In this document: positions 43,099-49,692 of the stretch, piece after piece | How positions within the stretch are numbered: position 1 is the stretch's first letter | Layout of the letters: every line of letters begins with the position of its first letter | From: CADEEX01 sp964577955 | GTDB lineage: Bacteria > Acidobacteriota > Vicinamibacteria > Vicinamibacterales > CAVVIG01 | Assembly: GCA_964577955.1 (NCBI GenBank) | Contig: CAZOAZ010000020.1 | Span: 1 to 64,000, forward strand | Direction: 5' to 3' | DNA: 64,000 nt | Made by a program: the position numbers and the translations under genes | Notes under the pieces: generated by a model | Seen by the model: the letters and a program-made list of their open reading frames with translations, nothing else | Told to the model about the DNA's origin: nothing | The model's database searches: none

Positions 43099-45132
43099 TT
43101 ACTCGACTTCGACAAAGGCGTCGTACAACCCGCTGCCCCCGCCCCAGTCGGTCGGTGCTTCGGCGGTCAGCACGTTCACGGAACGCCGGTCGCCGCCGGC
43201 ATCGAGAAATCCGCCAAACGGCATCCACGCCACGCCCGGACGCACGCGATCGGACACGGCGCAGACGGCGCGAACCTCGCCCTGATCGTTCCACACGCGC
43301 ACGGTCTCGCCACCCGCCAAGCGGCGCGGCGCCGCATCGTCGGGATGAATCTCGATGAACAGCTGACCTGCACGCCGGCGCAAGCTGTCGATGTTGCTGT
43401 AGCCCGAGTTCAGGAAATGCAGCGCTTTTCCAGAAATCAGCTGCAGACCCATACGCCGCGGGATGTCTCCGGCCGATGGCAGCGGATCCTGCCCCTGTTC
43501 GCGCAGCGGCTCCGAGTACAGCTCCGCTTTTCCAGACCGTGTCGGAAACCCGCCGTCCGCGAACGGGCGCCAGTCGGCGGGCGCGTTCAACCGCGCATAG
43601 CCGGCCTGCCACAAGCGTTCGTAGGAAATCCCGTCCAGCCACGGGTGGCCGCTCGCCAGCGCACCGCGCAGCATCGACTCGTCGCTCTCGAACAGCCACG
43701 ATTCGCGACGGCCCAGCGCGCCAGCCAGACGCCGGAACAACTCGGTGTTCGAAATCGCATCGCCCCGCGGAGCAATCGCGGGCCGATTCAATGACAGATA
43801 GAGATGGCCCCACGCGGGCGAGAGGTCGAGGTGTTCGATCTGGCTCGTCGCCGGCAGCAGGTAGTCGGCGAATCGCGCCGTCTCCGTCACAAACAGATCG
43901 TGAACAACGGTAAACAGGTCGCCGCGGAGCAACCCCTCGCGGATCCGCTCCTGGTTGGGCATCGACACCATGGGGTTGGCGCCGTAAACCATCAGCGCGC
44001 GAATCGGCGGCGCGAGATCGCGGTTGCACAAGTCCTGCCCGAGGTCGCGCATGTTCAAGGTCCGGACGCCGCCCTGGTAGACCTCGGGCATCAGCACGCG
44101 ATCCATGTCGAGGACGTTGAAATGAAGCGCGTGCGTCGACCGCGCGAGGCCGCCGCCTCGATATTTCCACGCGCCGCTCAACACCGAGAGACAAGCCAGC
44201 GTGCGGAACTGCATGGCGCCGTTCCGGTGATGCTCGATGCCAATCAGCGGCCGCAGCAGCGACGGCTGCGTCGTGGCGTACTCGTGCGCGAACCGCTCGA
44301 TCTCGTCCGCCGTCAATCCGATGACCGCGGCGACATCGTACGGCGCGTAGTCCGTGACACGCTCCGCGAGCGCCTCGTAGCCAATGGCATGGCGCGACAC
44401 GTACTCCTGGTCGACGAGGCCATCGCGAATCATCACGTGCATCATCGCCAGCGCCAGCACCGCATCGCTCCCGGGCCTGATCGCGAGATGCCAGTCGGCC
44501 GCCTGGGCGGTCCTGGTGCGGATCGGATCGACCACGACGACTTTCGCGCCGCGGTCCCTCGCTTCGCGCACGAGCGGCCAGTAGTGAAGGTTCGTGACGA
44601 CCGTGTTCGTGCCCCAGAGCACGATGAAGCGGCTGTGCACGATGTCTTCCGGGTCGATGCCGCTGCCGACACCGATCGTGGCTTTCAGTCCGGCTGACGC
44701 CACGGCGCCGCAGATGTTGCGATCGAGATTGCTGCAGCCCATCGATCCGAACAGACGCATGTCGATTGAGGCCTGCTGGATCAGGCCCTGAACGCCGGCG
44801 GAGCTGTACGGAAGAATCGCCTCTGCGCCCCACTCGTCCGCGATCGCGAGCCAGCGCGACGCAATCTCGGTCAGCGCCTCGTCCCACGTGACCCTCTCGA
44901 AGCGCGCGTCGCCCTTCCGGCCCACCCGCTTCATCGGATAGAGCACGCGGTCCGGGTGATACACGCGTTCCAGATAGTGATCGACCTTGGCGCACAGCAC
45001 GCCGCGCGTGAAGGGATGCGATGGATCGCCGTACAGCCGCTCCGCCGCACCATCGCGGACATCGACCATCCAATGGCAGGTGTCCGGGCAATCGTGTCCG
45101 CAGGCGCCGCGGACCGTCTCCGGTTGTCTCAT
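43099..45132 (-). CDS. Molybdopterin-dependent oxidoreductase (DMSO-reductase superfamily)
   Basis: A 677-residue protein with one N-terminal 4Fe-4S cluster (Cys in GACGHDCPDTC and a fourth in GVLCAK), the molybdopterin-guanine-dinucleotide domain (IVLWGTNTVVTNLHYW, ADWHLAIRPGSDAVLALAM) and the C-terminal MGD-binding beta-barrel (ELYSEPLREQG through GETVRVWNDQGEV). The Cys in NRNICGA is a possible molybdenum ligand. There is no Tat signal, so the enzyme should be cytoplasmic. It is in the group of NAD- or quinone-independent reductases and hydratases of the BisC/PhsA type; the substrate is unknown, and no electron-transfer subunits are adjacent. The start at 45132 is favoured over longer in-frame starts. 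Confidence 0.9.
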   Translation of the reverse strand: MRQPETVRGACGHDCPDTCHWMVDVRDGAAERLYGDPSHPFTRGVLCAKVDHYLERVYHPDRVLYPMKRVGRKGDARFERVTWDEALTEIASRWLAIADEWGAEAILPYSSAGVQGLIQQASIDMRLFGSMGCSNLDRNICGAVASAGLKATIGVGSGIDPEDIVHSRFIVLWGTNTVVTNLHYWPLVREARDRGAKVVVVDPIRTRTAQAADWHLAIRPGSDAVLALAMMHVMIRDGLVDQEYVSRHAIGYEALAERVTDYAPYDVAAVIGLTADEIERFAHEYATTQPSLLRPLIGIEHHRNGAMQFRTLACLSVLSGAWKYRGGGLARSTHALHFNVLDMDRVLMPEVYQGGVRTLNMRDLGQDLCNRDLAPPIRALMVYGANPMVSMPNQERIREGLLRGDLFTVVHDLFVTETARFADYLLPATSQIEHLDLSPAWGHLYLSLNRPAIAPRGDAISNTELFRRLAGALGRRESWLFESDESMLRGALASGHPWLDGISYERLWQAGYARLNAPADWRPFADGGFPTRSGKAELYSEPLREQGQDPLPSAGDIPRRMGLQLISGKALHFLNSGYSNIDSLRRRAGQLFIEIHPDDAAPRRLAGGETVRVWNDQGEVRAVCAVSDRVRPGVAWMPFGGFLDAGGDRRSVNVLTAEAPTDWGGGSGLYDAFVEVE

Positions 45133-45501
45133 GGGGTGGATCTTAGACGGTCGACCGGCGACGCGTGATTCGGACATCCGTGACTCCACTGCCGTTGACT
45201 GCGTCGTCCGGCCGCAGACCCGTAAACGCGCGCGCAATGGCGGCGTGATTCATCCGTGCAGAACTCGTCGCGGCGCGCGGGAATGTAGGTCGCCAGCAGC
45301 GTGATGGCGAAGACTGCCAGAGCGTCATCTGCCACCTCCGCCGCGGCCTCCCCTTCGCGGCCACCCCCAGCGCGACGCGCTCAAGAGTCACCGAGTCGCC
45401 GTTCTTGAATCGAATAGCCAGGGAGGACAATTCAGGTTGAGGGGGAAAATGACGCGGTTCGGTGGGCGATTTCGTCCCGCAGGTTCTCGTGGCAATTCGG
45501 A
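45133..45501 (-). pseudogene. Possible tail of an ABC permease and other decayed sequence
   Basis: This 369-nt gap has no convincing intact gene. On this strand 45275-45335 reads DALAVFAITLLATYIPARR, which resembles the last helix and the following PARR of ADOP permeases (compare ATRIDPV at the end of the intact one), then drifts into a frame with no such similarity. The call rests on one short stretch and could be chance. Confidence 0.35.
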
Positions 45502-45840
45502 TCAGGCGGCCAGCTCGTACGCGGCCCTCAGCCATCGTGTGAGTTGCGGGTCCACGTGAGCCGGAGCCGAGAGCCGGATTTCGAGGTGCCAGCGATTCGC
45601 GGAAACCTGCTCGTGTTTCTCGATTCGGGGGCTTGTGATATCGGTCGCTGACTTCAGCGTCAGAATCAGCGATGAGCGCCGGGTCGCGACGCCGGCAAAC
45701 GCCGTCCGTCGCATAAGGTGTATAGACGTCTTCTTCGCTTCTTCGACGACGGGCCCGAAGCGACGGACCGCCTCCAGCAGACGCCCGTAAGTAGCGATCA
45801 CCTCCGGGCTCGTCTTCATGAAGTGAGATTCAACGCGCAT
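45502..45840 (-). CDS. DUF5655 domain-containing protein
   Basis: A 112-residue protein matching the DUF5655 fold by its conserved KTSIHLMRRTAFAGVA and RWHLEIRLSAPAHVDPQ blocks and its ending LRAAYELA. The family has no established function. Start at 45840 (MRVESHF) is preferred since the region MKTSPEV belongs to the domain; ATG at 45852 is also possible. It stands alone between broken sequences. Confidence 0.8.
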   Translation of the reverse strand: MRVESHFMKTSPEVIATYGRLLEAVRRFGPVVEEAKKTSIHLMRRTAFAGVATRRSSLILTLKSATDITSPRIEKHEQVSANRWHLEIRLSAPAHVDPQLTRWLRAAYELAA

Positions 45841-45860
45841 GAAAAGGCACATTGTAGGTC

Positions 45861-45943
45861 AAGGGGATAGACGATGACGCTCACGCGACGCGAGTTCGTT
45901 CAATTGGCCGCAGCGATGGGGGCCTCGCTGGCGTGGGGCGGCC
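45861..45943 (+). pseudogene. Copy of the 5' end of the phoD gene
   Basis: 83 nt here match 49680-49762, the region of the phoD gene that includes its upstream sequence and first 23 codons, with only 3 mismatches (MTLTRREFVQLAAAMGAS against MTLTRREFIQLAAAMGAS). The copy starts 13 nt before the ATG. Directly after it the frame is lost and a phospholipase-D-like tail begins in another frame. Confidence 0.9.
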
Positions 45944-46408
45944 GTGCGCGTGGTCACCAACAGTCTCGCCTCGACCGACGCCTCCTACGCGGTGGGCGCG
46001 CTGTATCCCTGGCTTGGCTCGCTGGCCAAGACCGGCCTCACCCTCTCGGCCTACCAGGGGAAACCGCTGCCGGCGCAGAGCACCGACCTCGCCGGCGGGA
46101 CACCGCGATGGGGCGTGCACGCCAAGCGCGGCGTGATTGACGGCGAGACCACCCTGCTCGGCACCTACAACGTCGATCCTCGCTCCGCCAACCTCAACTC
46201 CGAGCTGATCGTGGTGTGCCGCGGGCAGCGGGAGCTCGCGGCCGAAGTGCTGGCGAGTATCGCCGCCCGCGAAGCCGCTTCCGTCAGGGTCATCGAACGC
46301 GGCACGATCGTGCGGCGCTCCGGTCTCCTCGGCGGGTCGCCGCTGGCGCAACGGCTCCGCTTTCTGATCGAGATGCCGATCGCCAACCTGTTCGACTTCC
46401 TTCTGTAG
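45944..46408 (+). pseudogene. C-terminal piece of a phospholipase-D/cardiolipin-synthase-like gene
   Basis: This frame encodes VRVVTNSLASTDASYAV, the second HxKxxxxD motif (VHAKRGVIDGE) and YNVDPRSANLNSEL, which are the second catalytic half of PLD-superfamily enzymes such as YmdC/ClsC. The whole first half with the first HKD motif is missing, and the upstream sequence is the phoD copy in a different frame. So it is most likely a gene fragment, although a 154-codon open frame survives. Confidence 0.75.
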
Positions 46409-46468
46409 GTCCGTCGCCGTCGCTCCCGCAATGGTCGGTGCGCCCATGCATCACGACGATTGCTTGAC

Positions 46469-46584
46469 CGATCGCTGTCGCCCTCGTCGAGCCGGTACCA
46501 CAGGCTCCGATGGCGGGCGGCTTCGAGATACGAGGCAACCAGCGTGGTCCTGCCGGCTCCGGCCGGGTCCGCGGCGCGATGCAC
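46469..46584 (-). pseudogene. P-loop fragment of a LuxR/AfsR-type ATPase regulator
   Basis: On this strand the sequence reads PAGAGRTTLVASYLEAA and then LWYRLDEGDSD, like the P-loop and following segment of large LuxR- or SARP-type ATP-binding regulators. There is no start or downstream body, and a GxGK lysine has become Arg, so it is a fragment. The rest of 46409-46616 shows nothing else. Confidence 0.5.
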
Positions 46585-46616
46585 GATTTACTGTGAAGCG
46601 CTGGTCCGTTGTGACG

Positions 46617-47654
46617 CTACCGCCCGTCTAACTCGACGTTGTCGAGGTCCTGATGGACCTCGATCGTTCGCGCCTCCCCCAGCAGCTCCTCGAGCAGCTG
46701 TCCGCGATTCCAAACGAGGGAATCGAGGATCGCTTCTCGGGTCCAGGCGGTGCGGGCGATCGCGTAGCGTCCCGGGAGCAACCCGTGAATCGAGAAAGAG
46801 CCGTCAAGGGCAGGCGCGGCGATCTTGACGAATCGCGAGAACGCGATCCAGCGCGCCGGCTCCAGTGAGAAGACGACGACGGCTTCCCAAGGCTGGAGCG
46901 GCGCGTCCACGACACCGCGTCCGGTGATGGTATGTGCCGTGTCGGTCAGGACGACGGTCAGCGGTTGATCGGGTGGTTCGGCGCTCGCGACATCGATCGG
47001 CTGATCGGTGACGTCGGTATCGCCGAAAACGACGCGCTCGATCGCCCATCCCGGTGGAAGGCGTGAGGCGCTGACGCGACGCGTGCCGCGGAGACCCCGG
47101 AGCCGGAACGCTCCGGTCGTCGATACCTCGCCGCGCGCCCAGTCGTTGCGTGGCGCGAGATCGAAGTTGCCGGGCACGGCGACGATTTCGACCGCATCCG
47201 GGGCCGGGAGCGGCAGCTCGCGAACGCGATTCAGCACGACCCGGCCGTGGAGCTCCGTCTGCCCGCTGGACATCCTGACGCGCACGCCAGCGATGTCGTG
47301 GTCCGACACCGTGACGGCCTGACACCCGAAGTCTCCTTCGCTGTCGCGCCTGGAGCGGATGAATGCGTGAATCACGTATTGACCGGGTGGGACATCCCTG
47401 AAGATGAAGCGCCCAGATGACGAGATGACGGCCGGCCTGCGCGCCGGTGTGGGGTTGGCGCGTACCGTCTCCATCAGCGACAGCTCGCCGCCCATGGTCG
47501 GTTGGCCGCCGGCGTCGGTGATCGTCCCCGACACGGTGAACATGCCGCCCTGTTGGCGAAGCGCCGCAATCGCCTCTGTGTCTCCCTGCGGCACACAGGG
47601 CGACGCGACGGGCGGATTGGCGAGCAGCAGCGCGGCGACCACCGGAACGAGCAT
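46617..47654 (-). CDS. Exported protein with carboxypeptidase-regulatory-like repeats
   Basis: A 345-residue exported protein with a signal peptide (MLVPVVAALLLANPPVA) and two or three beta-sandwich repeats of the carboxypeptidase-regulatory/prealbumin type, as in VSGTITDAGGQPTMGGEL, GRFIFRDVPPGQYVIHAFI, GAFRLRGLRGTRRVSAS and DGSFSIHGLLPGRYAIAR. A loose link between exported enzymes and surface binding is known for the fold. It begins 32 nt after the stop of the TIGR03435 gene, so they may form an operon, but no function can be assigned. Confidence 0.75.
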   Translation of the reverse strand: MLVPVVAALLLANPPVASPCVPQGDTEAIAALRQQGGMFTVSGTITDAGGQPTMGGELSLMETVRANPTPARRPAVISSSGRFIFRDVPPGQYVIHAFIRSRRDSEGDFGCQAVTVSDHDIAGVRVRMSSGQTELHGRVVLNRVRELPLPAPDAVEIVAVPGNFDLAPRNDWARGEVSTTGAFRLRGLRGTRRVSASRLPPGWAIERVVFGDTDVTDQPIDVASAEPPDQPLTVVLTDTAHTITGRGVVDAPLQPWEAVVVFSLEPARWIAFSRFVKIAAPALDGSFSIHGLLPGRYAIARTAWTREAILDSLVWNRGQLLEELLGEARTIEVHQDLDNVELDGR

Positions 47655-47686
47655 GTGCTTCGTGCGGCCCGTCGATCAGACGGCCG

Positions 47687-48526
47687 CTAGTTGGCGACGA
47701 GATTCTGAACCTGTTTCAGTGCCAGGACCCGACCTGGACCTTCGCGTGATTCCAGTTTAAGACCGAGTTGCTCCTGCACCGCCGTGAATATCGACGGGCC
47801 ATCGGGGTCGATCTGCGGAAAGCGCTGGCGATCGAAGGGCCGTTCCAGAAATGTCGGCGGAGTATAGGTCAGCCGCCAATCGAAGTCGCCAGCGAGTCCG
47901 GTTTCATCAGTGACGGTGCGCCGCGCATCGTAGGACATCATTCCGGCGAGCTGACTGAGCGGCAGGCCGCGAGCCGCCAGTTCTCCGACTCGGCGCACGA
48001 TGCCGCACGGCTGCTCACCACCGCGGCCTCCCGGGCGGACCGGCATCGACGCCCGAAGCGTGGCGCAGTTTTCGGTCGCCCGTTTGAGCTGGGGGCCGAG
48101 CCGCTGGTTGGCGTTGGCCAGCACCAGCGCATAGGTCGGTTGATCGCGGGTTTCGACCGCGGCCACGATCTTGAAACGCTCGGTCAGCAGCGCTTGCAGC
48201 ATCCGCCGCAGGCGTTCGTTCGACGTCGGCTCGGAGGCCTTCGCGGTCACATCGAATCGATCGGTATCCAACCACCCGGGCCCACCGACAATATTGCGGG
48301 CGGCGAGCTCATGCGCGGCCTGCAGCAGCGTGCGCAACGTCACATTGACCGCAGTGACGCGATCGCCGGGTCCGACGCGAAGACTCTGCAGACCGCCGAC
48401 ACCGCTCTGAACATTCCGCTTCACCGAGGCGGCTTCGAACACGTCATCGCCGCCCTGCGGGCGAGCCAGCGCGGCGGCGGACATCAGTGCCATCGGCAGC
48501 GCGATCTGAAGCCACTGTCTCTTCAT
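47687..48526 (-). CDS. TIGR03435 family exported protein
   Basis: A 279-residue second member of the TIGR03435 family with signal peptide, the FEAASVKRNVQ start, NVTLRTLLQAAHEL, GWLDTDRFDVTAKA, the block TERFKIVAAVETRDQP and the ending PSIFTAVQEQLGLKLESREG. The start at 48526 is fixed by GGGGAGAGGGGA upstream. The protein is moderately divergent from the copy at 42301, so it is not a recent duplicate. Function unknown. Confidence 0.88.
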   Translation of the reverse strand: MKRQWLQIALPMALMSAAALARPQGGDDVFEAASVKRNVQSGVGGLQSLRVGPGDRVTAVNVTLRTLLQAAHELAARNIVGGPGWLDTDRFDVTAKASEPTSNERLRRMLQALLTERFKIVAAVETRDQPTYALVLANANQRLGPQLKRATENCATLRASMPVRPGGRGGEQPCGIVRRVGELAARGLPLSQLAGMMSYDARRTVTDETGLAGDFDWRLTYTPPTFLERPFDRQRFPQIDPDGPSIFTAVQEQLGLKLESREGPGRVLALKQVQNLVAN

Positions 48527-48626
48527 GGGTCCCCTCTCCCCGGTTCCTGCCGGGAACCGACTCAAACCGCGACGCGCTAGTGGCCAACTGCGCGGGATGC
48601 TTCGCCACCGCGCGAACGCCGGTGTT

Positions 48627-48814
48627 GTCGCGCAGACGGCATTCGGCCGGATCCGCGGCGTCGAAGTCCGCGGCATCAAGGTGTTCAAGGGCGTGCCGTA
48701 CGGCGCGAGCACCGCGGGAGCCAACCGTTTCAGGCCGGCGGTCGATCCGATGCCGTGGACCGGCATCCGCGATGCGCTGCGCTACGGTTCGACCGCGCCG
48801 CAAAGCGACCCGTC
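48627..48814 (+). pseudogene. Piece of a carboxylesterase gene (early mature part)
   Basis: This strand reads VAQTAFGRIRGVEVRGIK, GVPYGAST and ALRYGSTAPQSDPS, nearly the same as residues about 46-110 of the carboxylesterase at 59037-60671 (VAQTAFGRIRGVEVRG..., about 87% DNA identity by eye). The catalytic part is missing. It runs head-on into the next piece, which comes from the same gene but lies in the opposite orientation. Confidence 0.8.
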
Positions 48815-48922
48815 ACTGCTCTGCAAACCAGCGCCGCGTAACGGTGCGGATAGCAGAACCCCCGCCGCGAGCATGGAGAGCTGCTGAAGGAACTGGCGCC
48901 GATCGCGTCCGGGATTGGTCAT
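48815..48922 (-). pseudogene. Inverted piece of the same carboxylesterase (leader)
   Basis: On this strand the sequence starts MTNPGRDRRQFLQQLSMLA and continues to SAPLRGAGLQSSDG, corresponding to the Tat leader of the intact gene (MANHGLDRRQFLQQCSML...). It is joined tail-to-tail with the preceding piece, so one of them has been inverted. The rest of the gap (48923-48963 and 48527-48626) shows nothing recognisable. Confidence 0.75.
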
Positions 48923-48963
48923 CGCGAGTCTCCTTGCGCCGGCCGGGATTATAGCGCCCGCGG

Positions 48964-49464
48964 CTACCTTCGCTTACGGGGCTTGCGACGGCCCTCGCCG
49001 AGGACTCGCAGGTCGGAGCGGAGTTCTTCGACCAAGGTCCGCATGTAGTTGCGGGTTCCCTCGTCGCCGTTCTTGATCTCGACCAAGGTCATTTGATGAA
49101 GCACGTGCATTTCCTCACTCAAGGTCTCGACTTTCGCCCCCAGCGTCTTGAGCGTCACGGCCTGCGTCTCGAGGGTCACGGCCTGCGTCTCGAGCGTCAC
49201 GGCCTGCGCCTTGAGCGTCGCTCCCTGCGCCTTGAGTGTCTCTCCGTGCGCCTTGAGCGTCTCTCCGTGCGCCCTGACCTCGCCGCGCAGTTCCTCGCCT
49301 TGTGCTTTCATCTCGGCGCGGATGGCAGAAAATTCACCCCGCATCTCGTCCCGCAGTAGCAGAATTTGCCCTTCAACGGCGGTCATCCGCTCCGGAAGTC
49401 CGGCGAGTCCGTCCACTGTCATCTCCAGTCGCTCCACACGTTTGTCGAGCGTCTCTTGAGCCAT
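48964..49464 (-). CDS. Coiled-coil protein with heptad repeats
   Basis: A 166-residue, mostly helical protein. The start at 49464 has GGGAGGAAC directly upstream. Residues about 20-60 are a charged coiled coil (VERLEMTVDGLAGLPERMTA), about 66-110 a run of seven-residue repeats such as AHGETLK and TQAVTLE encoded by 21-bp DNA repeats, and the C-terminus is basic (GEGRRKPRKRR). Such proteins occur as small bacterial coiled-coil proteins of unknown role. A basic tail suggests nucleic-acid or membrane contact. Confidence 0.8.
   Translation of the reverse strand: MAQETLDKRVERLEMTVDGLAGLPERMTAVEGQILLLRDEMRGEFSAIRAEMKAQGEELRGEVRAHGETLKAHGETLKAQGATLKAQAVTLETQAVTLETQAVTLKTLGAKVETLSEEMHVLHQMTLVEIKNGDEGTRNYMRTLVEELRSDLRVLGEGRRKPRKRR
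49144..49269 (-). repeat. 21-bp tandem repeat, six copies, inside the coiled-coil gene
   Basis: Six consecutive 21-nt units (49144, 49165, 49186, 49207, 49228, 49249), consensus CGYCTYGAGCGTCWCKSCSTG in plus-strand orientation; the three on each side are most alike. Each unit adds exactly one heptad to the coiled coil, so changes in copy number would keep the frame. Confidence 0.9.
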
Positions 49465-49590
49465 GTTCCTCCCTTTATTGAAATTGCTGCAGGGAGGACG
49501 ATGCCAAGGGCGTGCCTGCAATCGCGGACGACGTTAGCATCGTCGGGACGAGCACTCAATCCAGGCAACCGCCCAAAGACTCAAAGAGCC

Positions 49591-49690
49591 TTGCCGCAAC
49601 AGCCGGGGTGCGACCACAGCTACTATTTCATCTCGACGTTCACGCCCGGTCACGTTGGGTGGCCTGCGGAGAGATGGCGAAGGGGATAGA
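49591..49690 (+). pseudogene. Probable tail of an S-formylglutathione hydrolase/esterase D gene
   Basis: This frame reads LPQQPGCDHSYYFISTF then runs to a stop at 49688, very similar to the end of S-formylglutathione hydrolases (QPGYDHSYYFI-ST-type ending with the catalytic His region). No upstream body exists; the rest of 49465-49590 is not similar. It overlaps the promoter side of phoD. Confidence 0.5.
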
Positions 49691-49692
49691 CG

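Noticed and set aside
42434..45091. An 885-codon open frame on the minus strand in another frame of the molybdopterin oxidoreductase and TIGR03435 genes
   Set aside because: Arg-rich composition with no family resemblance; it is a shadow of two genes that match known families, as expected at high GC.
45143..45535. A 130-codon open frame between the molybdopterin oxidoreductase and the DUF5655 gene
   Set aside because: No motif or leader; composition resembles a shadow of the sequence containing the possible permease tail.
49144..49269. CRISPR-like direct repeats
   Set aside because: The 21-bp repeats have no spacers, are in frame with a coiled-coil gene and there are no cas genes.
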